DNA of 64,000 nt. Origin: Argyresthia goedartella (Eukaryota > Arthropoda > Insecta > Lepidoptera > Argyresthiidae). Positions within the stretch are counted from its first letter, which is position 1. Each line of letters begins with the position of its first letter. The notes beneath the pieces were generated by a model. That model did no database searches, had not been told where the DNA came from, and saw only the letters and a program-made list of their open reading frames with translations. Below, in pieces: positions 40,500-52,779 of this stretch. A program made the position numbers and the translations under genes. Location of the stretch: positions 29,751,356-29,815,355 of the forward strand of contig OX463815.1 in the NCBI GenBank assembly GCA_949825045.1, given 5' to 3'.

Positions 40500-42931
40500 A
40501 TGGGAAAAATTCAATGAAACTGACAAATCTTTTTAAATTATTGTATTAATAAATAATGGTAGTTCTATTTACATGACACATTCGATTACTCTTTTGTTTT
40601 GGCGAAGACAATAAAAATATCGTTTACATACACAATTCGTCGTAACTTAAACGTAGGTAAACGCGAACTTATAGCGTTCGCTGACTAAAGTATACACTAA
40701 AACTTCACATCGGTAGTAGAACGCCCAAAAAACAAAATGGATTCAGTCCTCAAGTACTTGTTAGGTTTTTGGTTACATTACAACACATTGGGAAATACTG
40801 GTCGATCGTATTTGGCTAAAAAAATGCAATTGTTTATTTCAATACTGAATCTTTATCTTCATTGAAGACAGACCGACATACAAGCACTCATGAGTTAATT
40901 AATGGTTATATCACAGGATTCTAGTGTGACCTAACGGGTAGAACATTTTTTTATTATAAAAGGCCGATGATACAAGCAGACTTTACATTCCTACACATTT
41001 ATTCTATTCTTACACTTTGGTGATTATTTGCTCATGAAAAAGTTGTATACAAAATGATACTCGAATACGGGTAATTTCGGTAGAGACTGGAATGCCATGC
41101 GTTTTGTTTGCGTTACAAACTTTTTCACATTGCAAGTGTGCTACAATTAATTAAAAATACTGTGATTGCTTCTGATATGTCTTGTCGTACAATGGGTTAC
41201 GATTGAAGGACTAAAGGGATCGTTCGAACGATACCAACTAGTATTACTATGGCAAGACTTTCAGGGCATTACCAACGTCACACAAATAAACCAATAATAT
41301 CCAAACTCAAGTTTAGGCAAATTGTCAATAATTCCAACATTACGCTCCGATAAGACCGATGACAATATTCGCACCATTCGTTTTTAAATTTTATTATAGT
41401 ATTTCACTCCTACATTAAAATGTACATAGACTCCGATGTCTATTATTGCTTAATTTTTTATAAGTTTCGTTCTCAAAACTTTAAGCCTATATATAATTTC
41501 ACGTTCGTCCCAATAAATTTACCATTCAATAAATACGTACACGTAAAAAATATAAACTATATCAATAGTTTAATCTTTAAAACAAACTTTGCTTACCCTA
41601 ATTATATATTAATAACTATTCATCATCAGTATGTTCTCATTAATTTTCAATACTATGCCTACTTTATAATCTTTCCAAGCGCCTGAAAAGTTATTTATTC
41701 GCAAATGACATAGTTTTATCTCATACAGGTAGATTATTTTATCATTCATTTATTGTTTGCAACTATATGAAGTTTTAGTCATCCCAACGAGGATGTGTGA
41801 GCCATCCATTACACAGATAGGTCACAGTTTTGGTAAAGTTCACAAACATTTATAATAATATAATACCACATGAAATATCCCAACAAGTATATTGTGCAGG
41901 CACTCGATTTGAGAAATAAAGAAGGACTACTTGAATATGCCTCAAACAACTGCAATAATTTAATGTCAAGTGATAAATTAAATATATTAAATATTAAAGT
42001 CTACCGTAACTCTAAAATAGTACAAAGAAAATTTGATAATGATCCACGAAATACGTATAAATAAGTTAAATAGTCTAAAAAGTTAAAAATACACACCACA
42101 TCTTAACCTAATCAAAAAGCACTCGCAACTTGGTAAAAGTTAAACCGCCATGATTAAATTATTGATAAAAACAAATATGCTAAAGAGAATTTAGTAAGTC
42201 ATAGGATAAAAATAAAACAACTAAATGCAAACAAAGGTACAAAAACTATAAACACGTTCGTCGAAATATCTCGAATAATAGTTCCGTCGGGGACTCAGTA
42301 CAACCTTTTTTGGAAATGTGATGTTTTGTACTTTTGTTCTGAATAAAAGGTTATAGGGTTAGTAGTTTACTTTATGAGATCATTTTACCGCATACACGAT
42401 TATGCGTTACGTTAGAGAACATTCACAAAATATGCAGATAAACCATACATACAAACGAGACTATTTTATACAATAGAACTTGTAAATTAACTTATTCCCG
42501 AGATAGTGTCAGAAAGCTTGGATTCAAAGTAAACACTAATTTACGACAAGAATATACAAAAAATCCTACAACGTAGCAGTGTCGACATACCAGTCGACAC
42601 ACCATAATAAACATAAGACTAGTTGAAATGCGATAAACACTACGAATTTAACTTAAAATTACAATCTTTGATTAAAAACTCACTCGGAAATTACTTTACT
42701 ATAAAATGTGACGAATGTAGATAGTTGATTCCAATGTCAACGCTCCTAACATAAACTAAAGGTACCTACTGGACTGTATAACGTTACTGACTCCATATAA
42801 GGAACTACTGGAAAGCACAGTGATGATCATAAGGTCGTCTGGAAAGGCTCGCGCACTCAGATCGCTACGGAAGGGTTGTCAGCGCACCGCGGGCCCGTGC
42901 CAGGGTCGTGGCCCGCGGGTGCGGCGCGCCG
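40500..42931 (-). other. Probable Tet 3' UTR and intergenic DNA
   Basis: 2.4 kb of AT-rich sequence follows the Tet stop, without a recognised repeat. It contains several TTTATT hexamers (AATAAA on the - strand), for example near 40835, 41000 and 41690, but none can be chosen from sequence alone. Small + strand frames here look random. Confidence 0.35.
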
Positions 42932-45161
42932 TCAGGTGGCCGACTCCTGGTAGGGGCCCGTGACCGTGCACGGGTGCATGGGGAACAGTGTGGTCCACGA
43001 CATGGTGGTCTGCGTGTCCGTTCTCATCATGATCTGTCCGCTTCTCTTGGCCGCTGTCGTCGCTTCCACCAACGCCGACAAGGAAGAATAACCTCCTGGA
43101 ATTCCGGTCTTTTCCTTTTCAGGGCGAGCCGTGGTCGCCGGCGATACGGGAGTCGGGCCGGGCGTGGACGGAGTCGGCGGTGGGTTCAGACCCAACTTTT
43201 TCAATCTCATCTTCTCCTCCCACTCGTCGAGGCCGTGCTTCGGTCGGTTGAGATTGCGGTGCTGGTAGAACACCAGGGAGATACGTGTCGGGTTGACCCT
43301 GTTCGGGGTTTTGACGGAAGTCGTGGAATGCATTTCGTGTTTGGCACACTCGAATAGTACGCTCCCGTGGCCTAATGCGATCGCGACTCCTCCCATTTGG
43401 CTGTCTTTGAAGCATTCGAGGTTGTCATTGAAGTCGGTCACTTCCCCTATGGGCTCCGCTTTCGGTGGCTCGGGTGGGTACGGAATTGAGAACGGCGGCG
43501 GGTACAAACACCAGTTCGGCGATGATTGGCACCAGTTTGGATTAGGGTTTTGGTAAAAGTTTGACGCGAAATTCGGATTATATTGGTAACCGTAAGAGTT
43601 ATAACAGTGGGAATTTCGCAAGAGTTCCTCTCTCTTATACTTTTCGGCGTTGTAGTAAGCTATGCTGTTGTAGTCGTTGTAGCTGTTCTCGTATGGGTTG
43701 AAATGTCCATACGGGTTTGGTGGGAAAGGGTAGGCGTTACCCACTTGTGGGTAGTTTCCGTATCCTTGGATGCTCGTCGACTGGTTCGCGTATGAAGTTT
43801 GGTTGACAGCGTGGAAGCTGTTTCCGCTGAACTCTGGCAGGCCGGACTTGGTGACAATCGCCATGTTCTGGTTGTATTCCTCATGGTTGATTGTGAAGTT
43901 AGCTTGAGAGGTCGGCGCTTGCGCGTTCGAATTGTTCGGAGCTTGGGTCCGCTGGTCGTACGGACTCCTGTTGTCGTAGCCTTGATTCAGGTACGGTCTT
44001 TCCGAAGGGGGATAGGGCTTTAGAAACGTGGGGTTCTCCATGCTCTCTGGAGTGGAGACGTGGGTAGACCTCGACGGAGGTCTCGCTTTCGGTACTCTGA
44101 ACAGTGCGTTTTCATCGACCGCTGTGTCTTTGGGCTTGCCCGTGAGAGGATCCCAGTTTTTAGGATCGGGAGATTTCCATACGCTCTTGCGTTCGTTCGG
44201 GTTGCTGTCTGAGTTATTGCTAGGAGATTTTATATCAGGAACTTGCGATTGCACTGGAGATTCTGGCGTTTGTGACTTTTGAGATATTTCTGTTAATCTC
44301 GGGGAGTTCGGCATGTCGAAGTCGGGAATATTTTTCGATAAGTCGGCACCGAGAATATTGCTTTGTTTATCAGTCTCTAGGGACATTTTTTGCGTCATCG
44401 GATCGGAGTTCGTATCGCTCCTGTTCGAATCCGGGCTGTAGTTATTAGGGGCCAGGTTCAAGTGTGCCGTAGTTGAATCCGGATCCTCCTTTACGCCATT
44501 AAACAATTCTGTTCCGGCGAACTCTGGCCACTGGTTCTGAGGGTTCACGGGAACGTCGGGCGCTTGCACGAAACTGTTCGCGTTCGGATCCCTCTTCTGT
44601 GGTCCGGCGAAACTCGGAAGCTGATTGGGATTCTGGCACGGATTCCCCTCCACTAACGCCGGAACATGATTCTGATTATACAATGCGTTCTGGTGATGCA
44701 GATTGTAGCTCTGCTCATTGTACGGGTTATAGGGCGAGTCCAATACCGTGCTCGATATCTGATTGCTCTGGAGTTGCGCATCAGTGAAGTTGTCGATCAT
44801 CGTCGCCATGTCTAACAGCGCCGGGTTGGCCATCCCCGGGTTCATCAGCCCCGGGTTGGGCATGTTCGGGTTGACGAAGGCCGAGTTGTAGTTGTTAGTG
44901 AAGGGAGGGTTGGACTGGTTGAGAGGGGTCGCGGCGCGGGGCGAGGCGCTGTGGCTGCGAGGGGGGGTCGGCTGCGGGGTGCGAGGTGCGGGAGAGGCGG
45001 CAGTTGCGCAAGGACTTTTCTTATTATTATTACCGGGCCCAGGACTAGGGGTGGAGCTGCCATTGGTAGCAGAGTCGGTGGTGTCTTCTTCTTTCCGCTT
45101 CTTGCCGTGACGCCGGCAAGGTTGCAGCGGAACCGACCGGACGCGAACTTCCATCGGGTAC
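42932..45161 (-). CDS. Tet: Tet last coding exon: low-complexity insert and C-terminal catalytic half
   Basis: It begins [15 protein letters not shown], directly continuing the catalytic fold, then runs through about 560 residues rich in Asn, Pro, Ser, Gln and Tyr. The fold resumes near 43400 with [18 protein letters not shown]. The third iron ligand (His codon 43328-43330) and the [12 protein letters not shown] strand follow. The tail of about 100 residues ends at TGA (42932-42934). Several GC-rich frames on the + strand here are antisense shadows. Confidence 0.96.
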
Positions 45162-48100
45162 CTGGAACGGGAAATTTTTACTGTAAGTGATGGTTGTTAG
45201 GTGCACACTTTGATACGTTTGTCGATTGGCTCATCTAATGACAATCGAATACAGGCAAACATTGCTTCTAACCTGATGATGATTCTATGATACCCTGTGT
45301 CGTGGGAACCAGATACAGTGTCGCCACAAACATATAAACATCCAAGACCTGGGGATCTATCATATGATCTCATTTTGAATGGAAAATACTACTTCGCCGG
45401 GATCTAGGCCCGTATCGATATATATATAGAGCATAACGAAAAGCATCTACAGCGCTCATGATACGTTAGAAGGCAACCAATACAATGGAAGATAATTTCG
45501 AAAATATAAGAAAATCCAGTTAGTGCGTCTTCAAAGTTTCTTTCAAAAGTTACCAACTTGTCAAAGTCAAAACTGAAGGATCGCCCAGTCTGAAGCAAGT
45601 TGAGTAAACGACTGATCCACTTAACACTAAACAAAAACAAAACACGTATACATCACCACTCACTTGTCCAAGATCTCGAGCGATCCATTCTTCATCTTCT
45701 CCTCCTGCCCCTCTTTCGACCCGAACTCGTCTGTTGCATCCAACACGTACAATGGTAAGACATGTAGTTGCTCGTCTTGAGGTTTGTTCAGGGTTCGATG
45801 CTTGGCGAGGGTGACGACGGCGGTGCAGCCATTGTTCATGTTGTGAAGGTCACGGTGTGCGTGGGCGCAGAAGTCTATGCAGGCTGTTACTCCTGTAGAG
45901 AGAGGTGACTGGGTGATTCGCGGGTCTAGCGGAGGTAGAAGGAAAATTGGCCGGATGCCTGGTGTTCTTATGAAAAGGCAGGTTTGCTTTAATTGCGCCT
46001 CACCGAAAGTACAGGCTTTTACCTGACTAAGTTTTTTGGCAGCTAAAGAAAAGGCTTATCCCTGGGAGTTCTACACGCTGAAACACCATCATTAAGTTAA
46101 AAATCATGATCTTATCCTTCATCTGGGGGGTGTAAAAATGGCCCGTGATTTCGAACTTTTCTGCATGGTAATAAATTTCAAAACCTATGAAGAATCGGCT
46201 CCTGGTCGCTAGCACTGACGAGGGGTACGAAGGCACTAAGTTTGATGACTTACCAGAAAATGGTCTCCCCGGCTTGAACCCCAATCGACAGTCCGACGCC
46301 TCCTTCTCAAACTGGCACTGATTGTCAAAACTCTTCGGCGCCAGGTTCATGTACAACGGGCTCAGTAGCGTCGCCAAAACATGCATCCGTTCTTCTATCT
46401 CGCTCTCTTCAGTCTTGACGGAGAGTCGGAATTTGCGCACAGTCTTCGAGCGGGCGTACTTGCATCCGTTGTAGTACATAGACCAGGAACAGCCGAAGCT
46501 GTAGGAAGCGCCGCACGTTTCTGGGTCTAGACCTGGAAGGGAGTGAAGGTTGTGAGAATACCTGTGACAAGAAAGACCCTTCAACATCCCATATAAGATA
46601 GGTGTAAATGTTTCTGCTGTTCTAAATTAGGGCTTTGAAAAACGAATTTGTAATTACTATGATGACGATATTGACGATGACTTAATTCTGGTCCTACGAG
46701 CTGCATTCGCGACATCATCATACAGTTAAACATTTTCTACTCCACGCGCCCGTAACATCCGTAAATACTTGTTGGCATTTTATGGGCGTGTAAGTATTAA
46801 TTTAATGTACGAGTAAAAACGTTGTTTTATGATTACGACAAAGGATTGCGATTGCATAGTTCAATCAACCTAATCTACTTGGGCCAACCAGTTTCTATTA
46901 GCGAAATGATTAGAAACACCACAATAGGTGAAAAAAGTTTGACGACCCGAATGGCCGAGTCGGCAGTGACCCCGCCTACGAAGCCAAGAGTACCGGGTTC
47001 GAGTCCCGGTGGGGGCAAATATGTATTTGATGAAAGCGGACGTTTGTACCGTGGTTGTTTATCTATCTAAATATAATATTTATCTATATAAGTATGTGTA
47101 ACGTTGTCTAGTACCCAAGATACAGGGAATCCTAGTTTGGGGCTAGATCAATGTGTGTAAATAGTGTCCAAGGTATTATTAAAGTAATTAATCACCCAAC
47201 CTCATTCCGACTTCATGTCACTAGGAGGCAACGCGGGGAGCAAGCGTACGGGTTAGGTTTATGCATGGACCTCTTAAAACCTCTTGTGGGATAGACAGAC
47301 ATAAACAATCGAGCTTACTGAGCTCACTTTAGCTTATTAAAGCTTTTTTTGGAGACAGACGCGGGTCACACCTGAATCAACAGGCCGTTAGCATTTGCTG
47401 CAATCCGGCACTGAAATTATGCAATCAACGTACCTTGACAAGCACAAGTGCGATTTTCATTAGTAGCACATCGTCTTGTTGTTGGTAAACCGTATCTGTT
47501 CAGTTTATGGGAGAGCAGGGTATAGTCCAGATCAGCCTCTGATTGCGGTATGCCCTCCCAGGCGACGAGGCACACAACGATCCAGGTTGTAGAACATTTG
47601 TGGCCGTTCCGGCACTTGGTAACGACTAAAACTTTTTCCGTGTAGTTGGATCTGCGAATTACCTGTAAGTAAAGCAATACTGATATGAGATTTTGTAGTA
47701 GTCCTGTGTGTAATTCAATATGACAGAAGCATGTCGATGATCTGTCCGGATAAATATCATCAGGGGATATTCCATGAGATATACGATTGCGATTGGAACA
47801 AGATTCTTAAGATTTTGCCCAAGACGCATATCTGATAGGAAGATCCTAACTAAATAGGTCATATATGAAAGTTCCGATCCATACACTCACCCACTTAGCC
47901 ATAGGGCAGCCTTGCGCCGTCTTCCCTTCCTTGCCGGTGTAGCAGACCTTCTCTATTCTCAACTCTTTCCCCGACAGACCGGTTCTCGCTTCCAGCTCTT
48001 TCCTTAGCTCGGCTAACGTTGAGGCTGCCCCTAAAGTAGAGGATAGATAGCTTAGATATCATAACATTCATCGGAACGATGGTTAAACTGAGGTTTTAGT

Positions 48101-51100
48101 AGATGTAAATTGGCCTTGAATTGTGACACCCATGTTCAGATTATTTAGAAATGTAGCAGATGTAACTATCTATCTACATATGTATCAGATTTCAATAGAA
48201 CCGTCGTCAAGCGGACCCAAAACAGTGAAAATGCTAAGAGTGTAAGAAGTATTACCAAATTAAAAGCATCCGTTAACAACGTGCATCAATTGAAAACTAA
48301 GAAACTGTAGAAGCGTGAGTTGGAATGTCACCCATCCCTAATGTCTGGCTGCCCCATAGGTAGGTGTAAGTAAAACTCTAAGTAGGTATGTAAATATTAT
48401 GATAAATACTTACCTAAGTGAGTATAATAGCTGCCCGGCTCCGGAGGGTTCTTATCAGCTGGAAAACAATTGCAATCTGGCACTTCAGTCCTGGAGTTGT
48501 TCTTCAACTTTTCCAGATTATCCAGGTATTCCTTAGAATAGTTGAACTGGTTCACTGGCTCCATCTTTTGATTCTTGGCCAAGGCATCCGGGCCTGGCGT
48601 AGGCGGTTTGACTTGCGCTTTAGGGTCCTTTTCGTCTGGGTCGTCTTCTAGAACTTCATCTTTTGTTTGCAATCCTGGACATGCACCGTCCCTTAGGTGT
48701 TCGGGTGGTGGCTTCTTGGTGGCTCCTTGTCTGCAGCAAGCGTAGCCGACCTCGTTTCGTATTAAACAGGGCCCACCGTCGCCCCGGAACAAGTAAGGCT
48801 CACTCTTCGATAGATGACCGAAGTTACTCTTATAGATCTTATGCCCAGGTGGAGAGTGCTCAGATTTAATCTGCTCTACGTAATAAGGTGGTTTGGGTTC
48901 AGCAGGCGTTGATCTGCCTGAACTTGACCGTTTGTTTTCGTCTTTTCTATGATCTTGATTGTAGTTTCTGTTATACTTCTGGAATCCCATGTTGGAGGTA
49001 TCTTGTAGTCGATTGTCTTGGCTGAATGACGCATTAGGATCCATAGGTCTTCTGTCAAAAGACTCGATTCCCCGTAGTTGAGGTCCATGAAAATTCTGAT
49101 AGTTCGATTGAGGTATCTTCGGACCGTAATTCTCCTGTTTTATCGTCGATATCGGGGGCAAGACGGTGTTAGGCCTAGATACTAAACCGTTTGGGTAATC
49201 CCTGTAACTGTTATTGAGTCCAGCTATTTCATTTGGTTTCGGATACACATTTTGTGTTAGCGGTTTAGGCGGCTCAGTTTTCATTAACCTATCATCTTTG
49301 GGATATTGGTAATCCGGCGCTTCGAGTTTAGGAACCAACGGCGCCGACGGGTGCCGAAACTTTGGATCGAAGGCTTCTCTCTCGTAACCTCTAGTTTGTG
49401 CGTTCGCGTCCCTCGCAGGGACACAAGGTGGCTGGTTCATCTCGGACACTGGTCCGATGAGCATTTTCGATTGGAAATCTTTACTATCTTGCTGACTATT
49501 ATAATTTAAGCTATCACTACCATATATTTCTGCATACTTTTGCGCTTCATACGGAACGTTGGAGTAGGCACCGTACTGCGCCGCCCGCATGTCTGCGTAC
49601 GAGGGCAGCTTGCCGGCAGGCTTGGCGACATTGTGCGACGGCGCGTGCTTATTATAACTCCTGGGGACATCGCTGCCTGTCCCCCCCTCCCACACTTGGT
49701 GGCCACCACCTCCGAAGTCGCCCGCGCTATACGCGAGGGCGTTCTGTGAATAATTACCAGCGGCCGAGTACACAGGTTGGCCGCCTGAGCGGTAATTATC
49801 TCGGAGATGGTGGCTATACGATAAAAAATGACCGGTCGTATTCCGTTCATCTGCGGTGGAGACTGCGCCCTTGTTCTCTCGAGGGGGACCTTCCCCCGGG
49901 TCTCCTTTGTCCGGCGGTGAGTTGGTGCCGTCCCGGACGTGGTTCTGCTTGTTTAATATCATCGTTTTCAGTCTCGAGTTCAAGTTGACCCTGTCTGATT
50001 GCGAGAACATCTGCTGCTCGGTCTCCTCCTGCCTCTGCTGCTGCATCTGCTGGTTCTGCAGTTGATTCGACATCTGTTGATTCTGCATCTGTTGTTGCTG
50101 CTGCAGCTGTTGTTGGTTTTGCATCTGTTGGTTCTGCATTCTCTGGTTATGTTGCCACTGTTGTTGGCGCTGAGACCATTCGTTCTGCTCGCGCGTTCCG
50201 TTATCTCTATACTGTTGTTGCTGCTGCTGCTGTTGTTGTGTTTGTTGTTGTTGGATGTGTCCGCCGTTAAAGTTGCCCGAGTACCCGCTACAATCTAGTG
50301 AAGCTTGCGGACCGTTGCTCCCCTGCAGGTACCCAGGCTCGGCGTTTCCCGAATGCTGGTTGTTCGGTGTGTTTTCGTTCTGTCTCTCCTCGCTGCTGTG
50401 GTTCTCTCCTGTGACGCTCTCCCCGTTGTTGTAAGAATCGTCTTGGTGGTCGGTGCTGTAGTCGGTGCGATCGTAACTATTCTGTTGGCTGTTGTAGACT
50501 GAGGCGGCGGACGTTGGCACCGGGTTCTGGTACGAGGCGGCGGAGGCAGGTCTCGAGTCGTTGCCGGCCGTGGATCCCGGAGTGGGCGCTTGTTGGGCGT
50601 ACTGCTGCTGGTACTCCTGGGTGTAGTGCTGCGGGGCGCGCGGGGAGGGCACGGGGGTGTAAGCCCCGCGGTTAGAGGGCGGTCTCTGCGCGGGTACTGA
50701 CTGCACTCCCGTCTGATAGTACGTGTTGCTCGTGACGTCAAAGGTCGTGGCAACGTTTTGGACGGTATACGTGGTGTTGGCCTGGTAGGGTGACGCGGCG
50801 TAGGCGGTCGTGTGGTTCCCTTGGTAGTCTAGCGTCGTTTGGCCGGTTTGTGTCGGGAGTTGCTGGATGAATTGGTTCTGCCAGCCTGCTGGAATAAAGA
50901 CGACTATTTAGTTTACTTATAACGAACATCTTTATTTGATGGCCTACATATTTATGAATTGCCGACACAGAGATTTATTTACCTTGCGATGGATCTGTTG
51001 TCTGCCACGCCGGAAATCTGTTCGGGTCTCCAGCGTAGAAGGGCATCGGAGCCTGTAACAATAGAATAACTTATTCAAAACACGCCACCGACACACACTG

Positions 51101-52747
51101 TTTACCTATTTATGAAATGATGTAATTACACATGTCATACAAAGTGGTATTTGTTACAAATTGTAATTTGTTGAGAACAAACAGTTTGGGTCAGGCCGGC
51201 CTTCGGCGGGCTATGATTACGTTAGGGCAGTTTACATGAGCGCGGTAATATGGCAAACAAAACAATGTGACGAGGTCTTAGTGTAGCCTCGGCCTCGATT
51301 GCTCTAAGCCGGACCGTCACAATTTAGCCCAAGTTAGTGTAATGAAACGCAACATCTCACTGGACGAAATGGGTGTTATGTTAAGTATTTAACTCTTATA
51401 TCGGTTGTTTATGAATATTTGTCGTTTAGATATTAGTTGGCTTACAAGACCGTAGAATAAAGGCTTGTTTCGAAATTTCGGATAAAACCTGTCTGAAAAA
51501 ATAATATTTTTAGGGATCCGTACCTTAAAAAAGAAAAAACGCATAAGATCACCTGGGCGCTAGGTGCAATAATAAATTCAAACGAAATTTGATACACTTA
51601 TGTATTGATGTGACCCAAACACGAAAGTATTACCTAAGCAAATACATTTTGAATTTGGGGTGCAATTTTGGGATGTCACCGTGCTGTCATCAGCAAACAG
51701 AACCATCGGATGATTTATAGCTTTCGGGTTGTCATTGAAGTACCGTAAAAGGGGGGCTAATTGAAACTCATAGAAAATGCAGCCAAATCTCTGTATTTTG
51801 TATTAGTTCATTAGGTGTGATCTCTCCGCAGGTGTTCCGCAGGGTGGCATTCTTTCTCCTCTCCTCTTCTCGGTATTCATCAACTCCATCTCTGACGTTC
51901 CTACGCATAATATGAAAGTTCAATTGGAACTAATACAAAATAACTAAGCCCCTCAATTCCAATTAGCCCCCTTTTACCGGTATGTGGATCCCTGTGGAAC
52001 ACCATATTTAATTTCCTTTACGTCAGAAACGTAGGTGATCTATTTTTGTCTTAGGGCAAATTTTATTCATTTGTGTCAATTCTGAACGGTTACTCAAATA
52101 CTATTCTAGTAGGCTTCTTAGCCTATTAGTGAATGGTCTTACAATCCCTCGTATTCCGTAAGTATTTAGTTTCGCCATAAGATTTTGTGGTCAACGTAGT
52201 CGAATGCCTTTATAAGGTCCATAAATATCGATATCAAGTCCCTACTTCTTACCTACAAATAGTTACGGACAAGAATCTAGCAACTATAGCGAGACAATAG
52301 CAACCCAATTCAATGCATAAAATAATTGCTTCAGGGAATTTATGACATCTATAACTCAATTCCAGAGTAATTTCAACAGAATTTGTGGTACATATTGGAA
52401 TTTTATGAATGGGTGCGTTACAATAACTTACCAATATTGGTTTTAGTATTGTGAAATAAGTGAGGATACCTACTAGGGCTGATGCTTGGCCCGTTCGTTC
52501 CGCATGTTTTTTTAACATAGATTAATAGATCCGACCGACCCTGCCAACAAAGCCAAGGGTCCCGGGTTCGAGTCCCGGTGGAGGCAAATATTTGTTTGAT
52601 GAGAACGGATGTTTTTACCCTAGTCATGGTTGTTTATCTATTTAAGTATAATATTTATCTATATAAGTATGTGTATCGTTGTCTAGTACCCAAGATACAG
52701 GGAATCCTAGTTTGGGTCTAGATCAATGTGTGTAAATAGTGTCCAAG

Positions 52748-52779
<32 letters not shown>

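Noticed and set aside
42908..45190. Several GC-rich + strand frames of 60-150 codons
   Set aside because: They are antisense to the Tet last exon, whose TET homology is clear.
46960..47020. Functional tRNA gene
   Set aside because: The tRNA-like head recurs with the same non-tRNA body at several places and ends in ATT repeats, so it is a SINE.
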